Positions 53,701 through 63,256 of a stretch of 64,000 nt of DNA are shown here, piece after piece. The position numbers were made by a program, and so were the translations under genes. The stretch covers positions 323,561,114-323,625,113 of the forward strand of contig CM022302.1 of NCBI GenBank assembly GCA_011799875.1. The letters run 5' to 3'. The notes under the pieces are model-generated. The model made no database searches. It saw nothing but the letters and a program-made list of their open reading frames with translations, and was not told where the DNA came from. Every line of letters begins with the position of its first letter. Within the stretch, counting starts at the first letter, position 1. Source of the DNA: Thinopyrum elongatum (Eukaryota; Streptophyta; Magnoliopsida; Poales; Poaceae).

Positions 53701-54464
53701 CAGTGGACATGCTTGCGGAAGGAGATGAAATGCTTGATTATGAGTCTACACTGGTTCAAGAAGGTATGGATATTAATATGGTGTATTACTTACCCGCTGA
53801 ATTTCGTGCTATAGATGAAGAAGGGGAAGTGGCTCAGCTAGATTTTGGTCCTAAAAATGCTATATTCGAAAAGCCAAAAGAACCGGTGACGCACTTGAAG
53901 CCATTGTTCCTTAAAGGTCATATTAATGGATCGCTGGTGGCTAGAATGCTTATCGACGGTGGTGCTGTGGTGAATCTTATGCCATATCCGGTTTTCAAAA
54001 AATTGGGGCTACGTGATGAAGAGTTAATAAAGACCAACATGGTGCTTAATGGATTTGAAGGCAAAGAGAAAACTGAAGCCAAAGGTGTAATGTATGTGGA
54101 GCTTACAGTGGGAAGCAAAACTTTGGCTACCGCATTCTTTGTCGCCGAGGCGCAAGGTAACTACAATGTGATATTAGGCCGCGATTGGGTTCATGCAAAC
54201 CAATGCGTGCCATCTACTATGCACCAGTTTTTAATTCAATGGGTTGATGATGAAGTAGAAGTCATTCATGCGGATAATTCGGCTTGTGTTGCTTTGGCTG
54301 ATGCATCAGTGGATTGGCAACATCCCAATGCTACTTGCTTGACGGGGCGCGACTTATCAGAATTTGATTTTCTTAGCGCCACAAAAAGTGGTTTCGTGCC
54401 CGTTTCTTTAAAGCCGGTTGGTAGTAATCGGCTCCAAGGTATGATGTATTTAAATGGATTCTAA
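50793..54464 (+). CDS. Gag-protease ORF of Tat-R (1223 aa)
   Basis: Start chosen at the ATG of 'MSDLPKPSEVDADNIIK', the first after the primer site; an in-frame ATG at 50691 lies inside the LTR. The N-terminal 260 residues are Pro/Asn/Thr-rich. The capsid-type gag domain is at about 265-430 ('KVRLFPLSLTGTAFSWFSSL'). A zinc-knuckle variant, C-x2-H-x4-H-x4-C, is at about 525 ('CKYHNSFSHATNDC'). A Lys/Arg-rich, partly Pro-rich linker follows. Protease is at about 1040-1150: 'ARMLIDGGAVVNLMP' (catalytic Asp near 1055, Gly-Gly form) and 'YNVILGRDWVHA'. No stop or shift is seen. It forms particles and would cleave the polyprotein. Confidence 0.9.
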   Translation: MSDLPKPSEVDADNIIKPSLDEISADHRQVYEEYKKAREEKDLQEFLAKFKKDRQGNITPFEEIKFPPLQAEQVKSSVSTAFSPEQWAEIESHIADGNNLVYQTFLENTNAQKNISQSSSGNGGIAASVQNPNLALPISSAPPVPMTYYPTQTNQIVAAPINPIMNMPGSVATPNQTLPTGTTTRPLPNYGSAYMPQFLPIASSHTAPMPLQQASSSTTDDALANLREEMAKMLRENFGVELPRNRIYQKPYLEYFDAIQCPPGYKILDFVKFNGEGTKTTWEHVSQYLAQLGEAGSLNELKVRLFPLSLTGTAFSWFSSLPHGSIRVWSQLEQKFHDHFYSGDNELKLSHLTSVRQKHDELVSDYVKRFRDTKNQCYSLVITERDLADLVLSGLKIPIREKLEGYEFLNVNQVLQRALAQESRSKELKEVHRYKADRPKMNMVEYDSDHSDDEGDIYATEFVWPSKAKPFTCNDLKPIHKNRDEEMKFTFNIAKCDKIFDALLQAKIIRISHTLPPVEELKRRTYCKYHNSFSHATNDCNVFRRQIQSAINDGRLNFSEMQVDKQPFPMNTMDLEGKKLLIRPEVAESANKANVIVGQHRKDKESHKVMGRQVVLDKQPGGKEIIKITIKNPALGGQPQVKENTRVKFVKPKSPEVGKWKTNEAKVQHKKIKPTFDMLLSKYASQAAGSSSNRSSNLKRSRSPPREEFQHHTRPYGSWAPGPWMPPPPYAPYYMGDFNGGWWQPPMAPYAFHPGWAEPRRPVHKRLSYPTRGRLNNGVNRPMQDNQKRVGKQVWRAKSSSAEISEPSKQKEENTSAETIMIGTKELTIKEPIIVEKQAGSSKDVAIIQQGPMANEHEASTSKAKSRDPKYTQPKWCPSGLTKAQKRRLQRMRSQEMAEQEAEKQRDKLFKDIRPMVPPKQVWRPKQKENIAASALIIATPTPPTEDDAATITSSTLPATSSSLGDISESVDMLAEGDEMLDYESTLVQEGMDINMVYYLPAEFRAIDEEGEVAQLDFGPKNAIFEKPKEPVTHLKPLFLKGHINGSLVARMLIDGGAVVNLMPYPVFKKLGLRDEELIKTNMVLNGFEGKEKTEAKGVMYVELTVGSKTLATAFFVAEAQGNYNVILGRDWVHANQCVPSTMHQFLIQWVDDEVEVIHADNSACVALADASVDWQHPNATCLTGRDLSEFDFLSATKSGFVPVSLKPVGSNRLQGMMYLNGF

Positions 54465-57400
54465 CTCAGATTGGTTGCAAAAGCGTCTTGTTGAATATCG
54501 GTCCAATGAGAACGATATGTATGAGTCTATAGAGGAGTTAGATGATATGGATAAATTAGGACAAGGTTTTACGTCGGCCGATCCATTAGAAGAGATAGAC
54601 ATAGGAGATGGTTCAATTCCTAGGCCGACATTTGTAAACAAAAATTTAAGAGCCGATCATAAAGCTAAGTTGATCGAGCTATTGAAAGAATATGTTTGTT
54701 GCTTTGCATGGGAATATCATGAGATGCCAGGTTTAAACCGAGAGCTAGTGGAGCATCGTTTACCTATAAAGGCTGGTTTTAGACCGTACAAACAATCGGC
54801 CAGAAAGTTTAACCCAAAAACATATGACCGGATCAAGGAAGAGATCGGTCGTTTGCTTAAAGCTAATTTTATTAGACCTTGTAGGTATGCCGAGTGGATT
54901 TCTAACATTGTACCAGTAGAGAAGAAAGGCTCCGGCAAGTTGAGGGTGTGCATTGATTTCAAAGATTTGAATAGAGCTACACCTAAAGATGAGTATCCCA
55001 TGCCAATATATAGCTGATATGCTTATTAATGATGCTTCTGGACATAAGGTCATTAGCTTTCTTGATGGTAATGCGGGGTATAACCAGATTTTTATGGCCG
55101 AAGAGGACATGTCCAAAATAGCTTTTCGATGTCCTTGTTTCCTTGGTTTATTTGAGTGGACAGTGATGACCTTTGGATTAAAGAATGCCAGTGCCACGTA
55201 TCAAAGGGCTATGAATTTAATTTTTCATGATTTACTTGGTGTTATACTTGAGGTTTATATTGATGATATTGTTGTCAAATCGGATGCTTTCGAATCTCAT
55301 CTAGCCGATTTGCGCTTAGCTTTTGAAAGAATGAAAAAATATGGACTGAAGATGAATCCTTTGAAGTGTGCATTTGGCGTGTCGGCTGGGAAGTTTTTGG
55401 GTTTCATTATTCATGAAGATGGCATAGAGATTGATCCCAAAAAGATAGAGGCTATACAGAAAGTGGAGGCTCCAACATTCAAGAGAGATATGCAAAAGTT
55501 CCTTGGCAAGGTCAATTATTTGAGAAGGTTCATAGCTAATCTGTCAGGGAAAGTTGATGCATTTACTCCTATCCTTCGGTTAAAGAATGGTGTTGATTTC
55601 ACTTGGGGGGCAAAACAGCAAGAAGCATTTGATATGATCAAGAACTATTTATGCACGCCTCCAGTGATGAAAGCGCCCAAGCATAGGGAACCCTTTAAGC
55701 TTTACATTGCAGCAGAAGAAGGTGTTATTGGTGCTGTTTTGACTCAAGAAACCGAAGGAAAAGAGCATGCTATTACATATTTGAGCTGGCGTTTATTGGA
55801 CGCCGAGACAAGGTATATATTTATTGAAAAACTATGCCTATGCTTATATTATGCTTGCACAAAATTGAGACATTATCTAGTGCCTAGTACTTGCATAATA
55901 GCTTGTCAAACCGATGTCATCAAATACATGTTGCATAGGCCAATTCTTAGTGGTAGAATTGGCAAGTGGGCTTATGCTTTAATTGAATATGATTTGGCTT
56001 ATGAATCTCTAAAATCCATGAAAGGCCAAATTGTTGCTGATTTTATTGTTGAACATCGGATTGATGACAAGCATGATATTGATATAAACCTTGTCTCATT
56101 AGTACCATGGAGATTATATTTTGATGGTTCGGTTTGTAGCAATGGCCAAGGTGTTGGTATTGTTTATATATCTCCTCATGGTGCTGTTTTTGAAGCCTCA
56201 TGCCGCTTAGAATATTTTTGCACAAACAATCAAGCCGAATATGAGGCATTGTTATTCGGCCTGGAGATGTTACTTGCTGTAGGTGCTACACATGTTGAGG
56301 CTTTTGGTGATTCGTTATTAGTAGTGCAACAAGTGTCCAAAGTCTTTCAATGTTTAGACGAATCACTTAATGTTTATCTTGATAAGTGTCTAGATACAAT
56401 TTATACTTTGGATTATTTTAGCATTGCTCATATATCTAGACATGACAATTGGAGAGCAAATGAGTTGGCACAACAAGCATCCGGCTATCATGTTGATCAT
56501 GGCATGTTTCATATTTCTCAGAAGCCGATGTCTTGTCTTGCAAATATGGGAGAGGCCGAACCAGAACCCACTAATTCGGCCACTAACAAAAAATGTAGTG
56601 CAGGTGAAAATCATGACTGGTGGAGGCCCATTATGGATTACTTGCGTGATTCGAGTGAAAGGGTGGACATGACTGTTCGGCATATGGCTTTCAAATATAC
56701 AATGAGAGATGGTGGTCTTTATCGCCGAACGGTTGAAGATGCTCTTTTGAAGTGCTTGGACGAGGACCAAGCAAGAGTTGCTATGGGAGAGGTACATGAA
56801 GGCATTTGTGGTACTCATCAGTCGGCTCCCAAGATGAAATGGTTATTACGACGTGCTGGGTTTTATTGGCCGACAATGGTCAATGATTGCTTCCGGTATT
56901 ATAAAGGATGTGAAGCTTGTCAAAAGTTTGGTGATATTCAGTTGGCTCCCGCTGCTATGTTACATCCTATTATCAAGCCGTGGCCTTTTAGAGGATGGGG
57001 TTTAGATTTCATTGGGCAAATTCATCCATCTTCCTCGAAGGGGCATCGGTTCGTGTTGGTGGCAACCGATTATTTCACCAAGTGGTCTGAAGCAGTACCT
57101 CTCAAGAACATGACACATACGGAGGTGATTCAATTCATAACAGAGCACATTATTCATAGATTCGGTATTCCTCAGACATTGACTACAGATCAAGGTTCGT
57201 CTTTCATGTCACATCAAGTTAGAGAATTTGCCGAATCATATAACATAAAGTTGCTCAATTCATCTCCGTATTATGCCCAAGCTAATGGACAAGCTGAGTC
57301 TAGCAATAAGATATTGATCAAGCTCATCAAAAAGAAGATTGAGGATAATCCAAGAAAATGGCATGAGTTATTGTCTGAAGCTTTATGGGCACATAGAATC

Positions 57401-57874
57401 TCAAGGCATGGTGCTACCAAGGTAACTCCATATGAGCTAGTATACGGTCAAGAGGCTGTTTTACCAGTGGAAGTGAATTTGAGTGCTTTGAGAATAGCCA
57501 AACAAAATGATTTATCGGCAGTGGACTTTTACAATTTGATGATGGACAACATTGATGAAGTTGCCGATAAACGTTTGGCTGCTTTGAAGGGCATAGAGAG
57601 GGACAAGCTAAGGGTAGCAAGGGCTTATAATAAAAAGGTCAAGTTGAAGAACTTTCAGGTTGGCGATCTTGTGTGGAAAGTGATTCTGCCGATTGGTTCT
57701 AGAGATAAAAAATTCGGGAAGTGGTCTCCAAACTGGGAAGGTCCTTTTAGGATTGCAAGGATAGTTCCTGGAAATTCATATTTGGTGGAATCCATGCAAG
57801 GAGTATTATTACCTCGAGCTCTCAATGGCAGATATCTGAAGAAGTACCACCCGAGTGTGTGGCAAGAAGCCTGA
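54454..57874 (+). pseudogene. Pol of Tat-R: RT, double RNase H, integrase; 4-nt frameshift
   Basis: The first frame (54454-55017) starts with an ATG overlapping the gag stop and holds the RT start ('NIVPVEKKGSGKLRVCIDFK'). Four extra bases (TATA) at about 55006-55012 cause a stop; the second frame (54989-57874) continues RT. Residues of the second frame: RT box 'YIDDIVVK' near 90; a gypsy-type RNase H lacking its first Asp ('YIAAEEGVIGAVL') near 245; archaeal-type RNase H from 'LYFDGS' near 375 with Glu in 'NQAEYEALLFG' and Asp in 'EAFGDSLLVVQQV'; integrase zinc site 600-645; core acids at about 673 ('WGLDFIG'), 731 ('TTDQGSS') and 768 ('NGQAESSNK'); and a 'WEGPFRI' C-terminal motif. Apart from the 4-nt insertion it looks functional. 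Confidence 0.9.
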
Positions 57875-58044
57875 TTAGACAATGGCCGATGTATAATTAT
57901 CGCCCTTAGCATAAACCTGGCCGATACATAATTATCGCCCTGAGAAATATAGATGGCCGATGGAGTGTTGACATCGTCCTTAGAACAAACATGGTGCAAA
58001 TTATTTTTTGGCATGCAAGCTTTGCCGAAAAACAGGGGGGCATG
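57875..58044 (+). other. Tat-R 3' spacer with polypurine tract
   Basis: Short repeats of 'TGGCCGATGTATAATTATCG' (two imperfect copies) precede the tract 'AAAAACAGGGGGGCATG' (58030-58044), which directly abuts the 3' LTR. There is no antisense ORF. Confidence 0.85.
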
Positions 58045-59701
58045 TGTTGACACCTGATTTTGGCACAATGCATAATGCAATAGAGATGGCCTCAAATGAC
58101 AAGGTGTTCTGAGTGCTTTTGGTCCATTATGCCTCCAAGAAAACCTTTGATGAAGGAATGCTCTACATGAATTGTCTTCGTCTCGTCGAATCAGTCGATT
58201 TTCATATAAAAATCGTCTCAATCCGAGTTCGTATGTAAAAGTTAGAGCTATCTGAATGCAACCCTGTCAAGAGGCGAAATATGGCGCGCCCCATCAGACA
58301 CATGTCTGATGGGTGTTTGATGCAATGCGTGAGCAATTAGGCCTTCCAGATTGCCTCAAATTGAAAAACGTTCAACATGAAAGTTGTTCGTCTCGTCGAA
58401 ACGGTCAACTTTGCTTTTGGGCACATTTTCATCCGAGGTCGTTTACTGCCTCAAAAATGACCCGCAAGGTGCAGCCAGAAAACTTGCCGGGATGGAAACC
58501 TTGCCGGGGAAATCTTGCCGAGAACAGTAACCTTGCCGGGGTGAGAAAACTTGCCGGGATAAAAACCTTGCCGGAGAAATCTTGCCATGAACAGTAACCT
58601 TACCGGGGTGAGAAAACTTGCCGGGATGGAAACCTTGCCGGAGAAATCTTGCCGGGAACAGTAGAAACTGTCAAGGCCAATCCGACCAGATGCTGAAGAT
58701 GGGCTTAAATACTTATCTAGATGGTCTTAGATCAAAAAGTGTTCAACATCAAAGTTGTTCGTCTCGTCAGAACGGTTAAAATTACTTTTGGGCTCATTTT
58801 CATCCAAGGTCGTTTACTGCCTCAAAAAGACCCGCAAGGTACAGCCAGAAATCTTGCCGGGTGAGAAGCTTGCCGGGCGTGAGAGATTCGGCCCTTAAGA
58901 TGGCTTCAGATCAAAAAGTGTTCAACATCAAAGTTGTTCGTCTCGTCGAAACGGTTAAAATTTCTTTTGGAGTCATTATCATCTGATGTAGTATACGACC
59001 TGCAGTGATGCTACAAGAGTCGTACGGTCCAGTCAGCTACATGAACGAATCCGACTCGAAATTGAAGATGACCTCGTGGAGTATTCAAGATGGCCTTATT
59101 TGGAAAAGTGATCAACATACGGATTCTTGGCTTCGTCGAAGCACAAAAAATTCGTATTTGAACCGTCTCCATCGGAAGTCATATGCAGATTCCGCGGCCC
59201 ACGCAAGGAGCAAGACAGAAGATTGGACCAGATTCAGGCTGAATCCAAGTGAGAACAGAACTAGGACTCTAGGACGTGAATTGATGTAATTTTCTTGTAA
59301 GGAAAGCCTAAATAAATCCTTTGCTTGTACGGGAAGTCCAGCCGCCTCTTATATATATTGGGGGTGACGGCCGATTGAACAACACACAATCGAACAAATC
59401 AATAGACTACTTTTTACCTACGTTTTATCTCTCCATCGTTTTTCTTCCTCATTCTTCGCTGTTCCTCGAGTTTGAGAGCTGCGAATCCCGAGGCTCTAGG
59501 GGCGAGCGAATCGACCTAGGGCAGCCCATTGCGGCCGCGCGCCCTGACGGGGTCCCTCCCGGGCGTGTGGGGTTTCGGGTCTCCAAAAGCGCCCGCCGAC
59601 TGTCCTGCGTATCGCGCTGTCGGTCGGGTCTCCTTCGATGTGAGCTGCGGTGCATCACCCCCGGCATCGAGGGTACACGGTGACGTGTTCGTGTGCGAAC
59701 A
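58045..59701 (+). repeat. 3' LTR of Tat-R (1657 bp)
   Basis: From TGTTGACACCTGATTTTGGC to GTTCGTGTGCGAACA, followed by the GAGGG duplication. It is 17 bp longer than the 5' LTR, mostly in the CTTGCCGG minisatellite (58482-58665). The TATA box is near 59350. Polyadenylation-type AATAAATCC is at about 59312. Confidence 0.95.
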
Positions 59702-59703
59702 GA

Positions 59704-59761
59704 GGGCATAACCCACCAGGGCGCGCCTGGGCTCCCTGGCGCGCCCAGGTGGGTTGTGCCC
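59704..59761. repeat. 24-bp-arm inverted repeat in the Sabrina-like LTR
   Basis: Left arm 59704-59727 and right arm 59738-59761 pair with two mismatches around a 10-bp loop. The core is AACCCACC...GGGCGCGCC against GGCGCGCCC...GGTGGGTT. It overlaps the GAGGG duplication of Tat-R. It could form a strong hairpin in RNA or single-stranded DNA. Confidence 0.9.
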
Positions 59762-60038
59762 TCCTGGTAGGCCCCCTCTGGTAGTTATTTGCTCCAATAT
59801 TCTTCATATATTCCGAAACAATTCTCCGTAAATTTTCAGCTCATTTGGAGATGTGCAGAATAGGTAACTCTGACGTAGCTTTTCCAGGTCCAGAATTCCA
59901 GCTGCCGGTATTCTCCCTCTTTGTGTAAACCTTAGATATTATGATAGAAAAGGCATTAGAATTACTCCCAAAAGCATTATTACGCATAAAAACATTATAA
60001 ATAATAGTAGGATAACATGATGCAAAATGGACGTACCA

Positions 60039-61809
60039 ACTCCCCCAAGCTTAGACCTCGCTTGTCCTCAAGCAAAAACCGAAAACGAAAAGCATGTCCA
60101 CATTCTTAGAAAGAGAGGTGTCGATAAAAACAAAATACGGACATAGAAGCATCATGCATATTATTATAACAGCAAAAAAACATTAACATAAAACTTTGTC
60201 AAATAACTTTTATCACATAACTTTTATCATATAGCTTCTCATGAACAAGTAACAATTCATCACATCATTGAAGTATAAAGTGTAATCCTTATTGAAAACC
60301 AACAAACTATGTTCTCAGTCAACTTTGCAACTACAATTCATTATATTTTCAGGAAGGGTCACGTATCGGAGCCTTTAGGAAGTCTACATACTCAACCATT
60401 ATTTAATCTTCTATGATTCCTAACACTCACAGCGTACCCATGAACGAAAAGTTTCAACCGGACACATAGAAAGATAGGGGCTTATAGTTTCGCCTCCCAA
60501 CGTATTCACCTCAAGGGTGATGTCAACAATAATAACTCATGCCTACTCATATCCAACTAGATATATGTGCCTAGATCTTTCCTCACCACATGATGCTTGC
60601 AAAAAGAGAAAATAAAAAGGAATAGGGAAGAAAACTTTGACTCTTCATAAAAGTAAATGCATAAAAGTAAAAGATAGGCCCTTCGCAGAGGGAAGCAGAG
60701 GTTGTCATGCGCTTATTTGTTTGTATGCCAAATCCCTTAATGCAAAAGAATGTCATGTTATATTGCCCCTTATGATAGCAACCTTTATTATGCATTCCAT
60801 CGCTTTTATTACTTTGCCATCACAACTTCATACAACGCTCAATTTTCTCTTACACTAAAAGATCCAACACATTTAGAAGCAATTTTTATTGCCTTATTGC
60901 ACCAATGACAACTTACTTGAAGGATCTTACTCAATGCATAGGTAGGTATGGTGGACTCTCAAAATAAGATTTGGGTTAAGGTTTTTTGGATGCACAAGTA
61001 GTATCTCTACTTAGTGCGGAATTTTTGGCTAGAAAAGATATTGAGCAAGCACCACATGTTAAAGGATCTATGACAATATAACTTCTATGTGAATATGAAC
61101 AAACATAAATCATTATGTTGTCTTGCTTGTCCAACGTCAACTATTTTGACACAAAATATTTAATGGTAGCTCACAATCATAAAACATGTCCAAGATAGTG
61201 TATTTGCATGTGAATCTTCTCTTCCCTTATTAATTCTTTCATGAATTGCATCATTGACCAATGCTATGTTTGTCAAACTCCAATAAATTTTACCACTTAT
61301 ACTTTTCCTTATGTGATGTCATTACTTACCATAAGATTAGCATATGATATTTTTCATTTACTTTCCTTTCCTTTTATTGAAGCATTAAAGTAAAGAAACA
61401 AAACTCAAACTACTCTTTATTATATATCTCGCACACGATTACATCGATTGATACATCACTAAGCAAACACTCAAAAAGAAAGGATCGAACTAAAACTTTT
61501 ATTCAACTAAATCATAGGAAACTAAAGATCGAACCAAAATAGGTAAAGGCAAAGATATATAGTGGTGGTGATACGATACCAAGGCAACTCCCCCAAGCTT
61601 GGCACAAGCCAAGGGGAGTGCCCATACCATGAACTCAAGTTTCTTTTGTGGGAGAAGATGATGAAGGTGGTGGTGGTGGTGATGAGGTATTGTCCTTCTT
61701 CTCCAGCTTGCGTCGAAGGGTAAAATTATCTATCCTCAACTCCTCGTTCTCCATCTCAAGCTTTATTATCCTCCTGCACAATGTCTCCTTGCTTTCTTGC
61801 TCGAACCGA
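60039..61809 (-). other. Non-coding internal region of the Sabrina-like element
   Basis: It starts at the polypurine tract. AT-rich, without a credible ORF on either strand. Near 61590-61615 another 'CTCCCCCAAGCTTGGC' and 'GCCAAGGGGAGTG' form an inverted repeat typical of this element group. It ends where CACTA-2 is inserted. Confidence 0.65.
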
Positions 61810-61819
61810 CACTACTGCA

Positions 61820-62300
61820 GGATGCTGCTAACGTGACACTACGATCAGAGACCCTTTGACGAAATTGTGTGCGATGCATTAATCGCAAACGGTGATGTAA
61901 AAAACCGTCAAAAAAGATGCAAAACGTTTGTGATGAATGATACATCAAACACGGTTCAGATTTTAGTTGCGTGTGCGATGCGGGGCATATGGTTGATCCA
62001 TACGAACTGTTTGCGATGAGACAGAACAACAGAAATGGGCAGCCAGATCAAGGTGTGTGTGATATACGGCATACAGTTCGCTCCGATGAACCGTTTGCGA
62101 TGATCGAGGTGAACACAAACGATTTGGCGTAACAAGATGTGTGTCATACCCGGCAAACTGGTCGGCAATAAGAATTGTGTGCGATCATTATAGACAACCC
62201 ATACGGTCTTTTTTTGTGAATTGTGTGCTCGTCGGGGCACACAGTTCAACAGACCAACCTGTGGGTGGTAATGTAGAAGATCTCTGTCGAATACATATTA
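61820..62300. repeat. Subterminal repeats of CACTA-2
   Basis: Four imperfect units with a step near 80 bp containing 'GTGTGCGAT', 'CGGCATACAGTTCG' and 'ACCGTTTGCGATGA', matching the CACTA-1 right end in mirror orientation. Confidence 0.8.
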
Positions 62301-62390
62301 CTAACCGTCTGCAATGAGATTTACCGGAGAAATAGAGATAACAAATTAATATGAGCGAACAGAAACAAAGATATATACAGTCTGCTTAAT

Positions 62391-62768
62391 TTAGTCCTTC
62401 TTGTTGTTGTTGTTGTTGTTGGATGGCCCCGCGACATCGTCTTGGTGAGGATGCTTCTTGCCACTGACCGTTGGCTTTTCATCGCCGCCGCCATCGTCAT
62501 TGTCGTTGCTGTCATCGTCGTCCTCCTCCTTGTTCGACCATTCCTCCTCATCATCATCATCGTCCTCTTCTTCATTCTCCGATGGCTCCTCATCCATCTG
62601 GTTGTCGTCTGACGACTCCGGAGGCGGCGTCGCTTCCATGATCCGAATATAATCGAGGTCTGGGCTCGACGCCAGACTCATGGAAGACAAGCGGGATGAT
62701 TCCGATGTTGACCTATCATCGGGCGCCAGACTGCTGGCCGAACTGTTGTCCTCACTGTCGCTCGACAT
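62391..62768 (-). CDS. Acidic Ser/Asp/Glu-rich ORF of CACTA-2 (125 aa)
   Basis: Start chosen at 'MSSDSEDNSSASSLAPD' (62768); an earlier in-frame Met at 62897 would add a Cys/His/Arg-rich stretch that looks untranslated. The middle is 'DLDYIRIMEATPPPESSDD', then a long Asp/Glu run with few hydrophobics, then 'KKHPHQDDVAGPSN' and an Asn/Lys end. No domain; the acidic run is coded by CATCATCATC-like simple repeats. Similar acidic ORFs occur in Triticeae CACTA elements. It reads toward the element end, upstream of nothing else in the window. Confidence 0.5.
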   Translation of the reverse strand: MSSDSEDNSSASSLAPDDRSTSESSRLSSMSLASSPDLDYIRIMEATPPPESSDDNQMDEEPSENEEEDDDDDEEEWSNKEEDDDDSNDNDDGGGDEKPTVSGKKHPHQDDVAGPSNNNNNNKKD

Positions 62769-63256
62769 GGCTGCGGTTGTATAAAAACCACGAGAAAGCG
62801 AGATTGCAGAGTGTGTGCAAGTGTGCAGCGCGGCCTGCCGGGGATGATGAAGATGGTGGACACTTAAGCGGCGTATGCAGAGAAGAGGAAATGCCAATTG
62901 AAGCGGGGGTTGACGTATTATCTAACCGTTGATATAATCAACCGCAATTATTTGTGCCCAGTCGCTCCAAATTCCCGTGGTTGCGCAGGACTCCTATTGG
63001 CTGATTTCTTTTTTCAGGACAAAAACAAGGAACGAGTTTTGGGATTATGCACCAGTACTAGTACGAACGGAGTAGGACAGTTGGCAAGCAATACATTGAG
63101 CTCTTCTTATTGATGAAGCCAGTAATAATCAAACTACAAAGGAAAAGAAAAAAAAGACAAAGGAAAATATCTGCACGAATCTTCGTGTAACATCAATGGC
63201 ATAGGACCTAGATGTGCATTACTTAGAGCACATCTAGATGTGCTTTAGCAATACTG

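Larger units (their letters stand above)
49103..59701 (+). mobile_element. Tat-R: nearly complete Tat-lineage retrotransposon, 10.6 kb
   Basis: Two LTRs (49103-50742 and 58045-59701) flank a primer site, a gag-protease ORF, a pol with RT, double RNase H and integrase, and a polypurine tract. GAGGG lies directly before (49098-49102) and after (59702-59706): a perfect 5-bp target duplication. No antisense ORF is present; only 170 bp separates pol from the 3' LTR. In the first 150 bp the LTRs differ at about 8 sites (near 5%), suggesting a moderately recent insertion. The only clear lesion is 4 extra bases in pol. Confidence 0.95.
47925..60038 (-). repeat. Sabrina/WHAM-like 3' LTR, split by Tat-R (about 1.5 kb net)
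   Basis: Parts 47925-49102 and 59707-60038, plus the 5-bp duplication GAGGG. Net length is about 1510 bp, usual for this group. Near 48830-49080 the minus strand ends in a G/C-rich stretch. The hairpin at 59704-59761 lies beside the Tat-R target site. No ORF is credible. Confidence 0.75.
47925..61809 (-). mobile_element. Sabrina/WHAM-like LTR retrotransposon, minus strand, 3' end
   Basis: The minus-strand LTR ends '...CTATAATTGTGGGTCATCA' at 47925 and starts TGGTACGTCCATTTTGCATC at 60038, close to the TGATACGTCC start I know for this Triticeae group. A polypurine tract (60039-60050, 'ACTCCCCCAAGC' on the plus strand) follows outward, so this is the 3' LTR and the element interior lies to the right. 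Tat-R (49103-59701) is nested in the LTR and CACTA-2 in the interior. Target duplication would be CCGGG (47920-47924). Confidence 0.75.
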
